Shown here one piece after another: positions 7,499-9,694 of a stretch of DNA of 9,694 nucleotides. The position numbers were made by a program, and so were the translations under genes. The notes beneath the pieces are model-generated. The model saw only the letters and a program-made list of their open reading frames with translations. It did no database searches and was not told where the DNA came from. Source of the stretch: CAZSDP01 sp964605665 (lineage in GTDB: Bacteria > Planctomycetota > UBA8108 > UBA1146); the NCBI GenBank assembly GCA_964605665.1, contig CAZSDP010000047.1, positions 1 to 9,694 on the forward strand, in the 5' to 3' direction. How positions within the stretch are numbered: position 1 is the stretch's first letter; every line of letters begins with the position of its first letter.

Positions 7499-9667
7499 TC
7501 ACGAATGCTCCTCTTCGCTATTTTTAGCGACCAATTGCGCGTACTTACCACTTAGCTCCCAAAGCTCTTCATGGGTGCCTCTTTCAACGATCTTGCCCCG
7601 TTCCAACACCAAAATTTGATCGCAATCACGGATGGTACTCAATCGATGCGCGACAATCAGGCAAGTACATCCGCGTCGTCTGAGATTCTGGTCGATCGTC
7701 ATCTCGGTCGCAGTGTCGAGCGCGCTGGTTGCTTCATCTAGAACTAGGACACTCGGGTTATTGACCAAAGCTCGTGCGATTTCTAATCGCTGCCGCTGCC
7801 CACCGCTGAGGTTGGTGGCTCCTTCAGCCAATAACGAATCGAGACCTCCATTGAGTTTTAACAGGTCGTTGAGAATCGAGGCATCCTGGCACGCCTCGAT
7901 CAATGTTCTCTCTGGCACTGTGCGATCCCATAGGGTCAAATTCTCTCGAACAGTGCCTTCGAAAACGAAGATCTCTTGCTCGACCATTCCAAGTGAGTTC
8001 CGAAGCACATCCCCTGGTACATCTGCCAAGGGAATGCCATCGATGCGCACTTCACCACTCCACGGCTCGTAGAGTCCACAAACGATTTTGGCGACTGTCG
8101 ATTTCCCAGATCCACTACCACCGACTAACGCAACTCTCTCTCCCGGTCGAATCTCTAGGTCAAACTGGTCGATCAGGGGTTTTTCCAGTGGGCTGTAACC
8201 AAAGGTCAGCCCGTTCATGGACAACCAGCCTTCTGAACGCACCGGTATCTCATCCAAACTCTTGTCGGAATGGTCATTGCTAACGACAGATTCCGCTGCC
8301 AACACGTCATCGAGACGGAGAACATCCCCTTGCAACTCCTGAATCGAAGAACCGAGGCTCATCATTGAAGTAATCGGACTGAGAAAATGGGCCATCAAGG
8401 CCTGGAATGCGACCAGCATTCCGACGGTCATCTCACCACTAATGATGTAAAAACTGCCAAAAATCAGAATCAATACACTGGCAAACATCTTCGCGAAGTT
8501 CGCGGGGGTGATCATCCAGTTGGTGGTGATCTCTAGTTTCTGACCGGAGTTCATCGCATTTGCAAAGTATCCCGACCATCGATCATAGAGTCCCGCCTCC
8601 ATGTTGGCGGCTTTGAGCGTCTCCATACTCTGGATTCCTGCTATCGCAGTGCCAAAGACCATCCCCTCTTCTTTGGCCAATCGCATGTTGGCTTCCGTTC
8701 GGGCGCTGGAGACCCGCCACAGCAGCCAGATACAAAATACGGCAGAACCGATGCCGATCAGCGTCAACGGTACGTTGTAAGTGAGCAGGATGGCCCCGAA
8801 GAAAATCATCGTACAAATCTCGACCGTTGTCGTCGCCAATTGGCCTGCGAGAACATCGGATACTTTGTCATTGAGATTCATTCGATTCGCGATTTCACCC
8901 GGATATCGTTGGGCATAAAAGCGAACCGGTAGCTTTAACAAGTGGCGCAAAAAATCGGTGTTGAAGCGGGCAGAAAGCCCAATCTTCAATCTCCTCAAAA
9001 TATGGTTTCTTACCACTTCGAGAACGACCTGCACAACGAGAGTAGCCAGCATTGCCAAGACGAAGGGACGAATCCAAGTCGATTTCTGCTCGGTTAGAAT
9101 CTCATCGAGAAAAATCCTCGTGAGCCCTGCAATCGCCAGTGTTGGAACCACCAATAGGAACCCCGCCACTGCGATGTACCCAAAGCCAGGCAATTCGGTT
9201 CTGATACGTCGCTTCAATGCCGGGAGGGCACTCGGCTGTTTGCCGCACTTTTCAAACTCAGGGCCAGGTTCTAGTGTCAACACCACCCCGGTGAATCCTC
9301 GATCAAACTCATCGAGGCTGATTTGACGATGCCCCATAGCAGGATCATTCAGATACACTCGGTCCTTAGAAAAACCCTCAACCACTAAGAAATGATTGAA
9401 TTGCCAATAGACGATACAAGGAGCATCGAGCTTTTTGAGGTCTTCCACCGATTTGCTAAAGCCCTTAGCAGTGAAGCCATGCAACTTGGCTGCCTTGAGC
9501 AAATTCGAGGCTTTACTGCCATCTCGAGAAACACCGCAATCTTCTCGTAACTGCGACAGAGGAATGAACCGGCCGTGGTAGCCCATAGCGATAGCCAGGG
9601 CGGCCGCACCACACTCCACCATCTCCATCTGCAAGACCAAGGGAGTCTTGACTCGTCTCGCCCGCAT
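7499..9667 (-). CDS. NHLP/NHLM peptidase-containing ABC transporter (C39 peptidase, permease, ATPase)
   Basis: This 722-residue protein cuts leader peptides, typically after a double-glycine-type site, and exports the released peptide across the inner membrane using ATP. The N-terminal C39 protease (about 1-135) keeps Gln13 (oxyanion hole), Cys19 in VECGAAAL, His92 in FNHFLVV and Asp108 in LNDP. Six membrane segments are near 163-183, 198-219, 280-300, 301-319, 391-411 and 413-432. The ATPase has Walker A GGSGSGKST (516-524), Q-loop Gln564, LSGGQ (620-624), Walker B VLVLDE (640-645) and His674, all intact. Length and layout match the NHLM ABC1 family, and the adjacent ABC2 gene makes this more specific than a generic C39 bacteriocin exporter. 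The ATG at 9667 overlaps the preceding frame's TAA as TAATG and follows a purine-rich GAAGAGAGAG, suggesting coupled translation. Only 37-85 nt separate it from ABC2, so the two probably share an operon. The substrate peptide is not in the window. Confidence 0.95.
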   Translation of the reverse strand: MRARRVKTPLVLQMEMVECGAAALAIAMGYHGRFIPLSQLREDCGVSRDGSKASNLLKAAKLHGFTAKGFSKSVEDLKKLDAPCIVYWQFNHFLVVEGFSKDRVYLNDPAMGHRQISLDEFDRGFTGVVLTLEPGPEFEKCGKQPSALPALKRRIRTELPGFGYIAVAGFLLVVPTLAIAGLTRIFLDEILTEQKSTWIRPFVLAMLATLVVQVVLEVVRNHILRRLKIGLSARFNTDFLRHLLKLPVRFYAQRYPGEIANRMNLNDKVSDVLAGQLATTTVEICTMIFFGAILLTYNVPLTLIGIGSAVFCIWLLWRVSSARTEANMRLAKEEGMVFGTAIAGIQSMETLKAANMEAGLYDRWSGYFANAMNSGQKLEITTNWMITPANFAKMFASVLILIFGSFYIISGEMTVGMLVAFQALMAHFLSPITSMMSLGSSIQELQGDVLRLDDVLAAESVVSNDHSDKSLDEIPVRSEGWLSMNGLTFGYSPLEKPLIDQFDLEIRPGERVALVGGSGSGKSTVAKIVCGLYEPWSGEVRIDGIPLADVPGDVLRNSLGMVEQEIFVFEGTVRENLTLWDRTVPERTLIEACQDASILNDLLKLNGGLDSLLAEGATNLSGGQRQRLEIARALVNNPSVLVLDEATSALDTATEMTIDQNLRRRGCTCLIVAHRLSTIRDCDQILVLERGKIVERGTHEELWELSGKYAQLVAKNSEEEHS

Positions 9668-9694
9668 TACTCTCTCTTCACATTCACTGTTCGC
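9667..9694 (-). CDS. 3' end of an upstream gene (partial, possibly the HlyD-like adaptor)
   Basis: Reading inward from the right edge, one minus-strand frame gives the last eight residues RTVNVKRE and a TAA (9669-9667) that overlaps the exporter ATG by one base (TAATG). Such overlaps mark coupled operon genes. In NHLP systems a HlyD-like membrane-fusion protein often sits next to the two ABC genes, so that is the likeliest identity, but eight residues cannot show it. The exporter's own frame is also open to the edge, so a longer exporter N-terminus cannot be excluded. Confidence 0.35.

Overview
The window holds most of a minus-strand gene cluster from what looks like a planctomycete (Planctomycetota, Pirellulales/Rhodopirellula-like). 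This assignment is an inference. It rests on the very large Hanks-type kinase with a DWG variant of the DFG motif, a central membrane segment and a kinesin-light-chain-type TPR array, on roughly balanced base composition, and on a two-ABC NHLP (NHLM) peptide export system. No rRNA, tRNA or other marker gene is present to confirm it.

Reading in the direction of transcription (right to left): at 9667-9694 the last codons of an upstream gene probably enter the window and end in a TAATG overlap with the next start. At 7499-9667 is a complete peptidase-containing ABC transporter of the NHLP/NHLM bacteriocin export family, with a C39 cysteine protease, six membrane segments and an ATPase. At 4474-7413 (possibly 7461) is its partner, the NHLM ABC2-type transporter, with a long non-peptidase N-terminal region followed by membrane and ATPase domains. 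A 265-bp gap follows. It holds a possible promoter, a misplaced Shine-Dalgarno-like GGAGG, a chain of tiny overlapping reading frames and a weak hairpin. At 180-4208 is a 1342-residue transmembrane Ser/Thr protein kinase with a duplicated coiled-coil block and 13 complete 42-residue TPR units. At 1-121 a further minus-strand reading frame starts and runs off the left edge.

The two ABC proteins probably form one export machine. In this family the C39 domain cuts a double-glycine-type leader from a ribosomally made peptide, and the transporter moves the core peptide out of the cytoplasm. The substrate peptide, its modification enzymes and the usual HlyD-like adaptor are not visible here and would have to lie outside the window, most likely upstream (beyond 9694). 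The receptor-like kinase directly downstream on the same strand could sense or regulate the exported product, but only adjacency and orientation support this. The kinase may have its own promoter.

The most interesting points are the pairing of an NHLP exporter with a receptor-type TPR kinase, the leader architecture before the kinase, and the exact 126-bp period found both in the TPR array and in the separate coiled-coil duplication.
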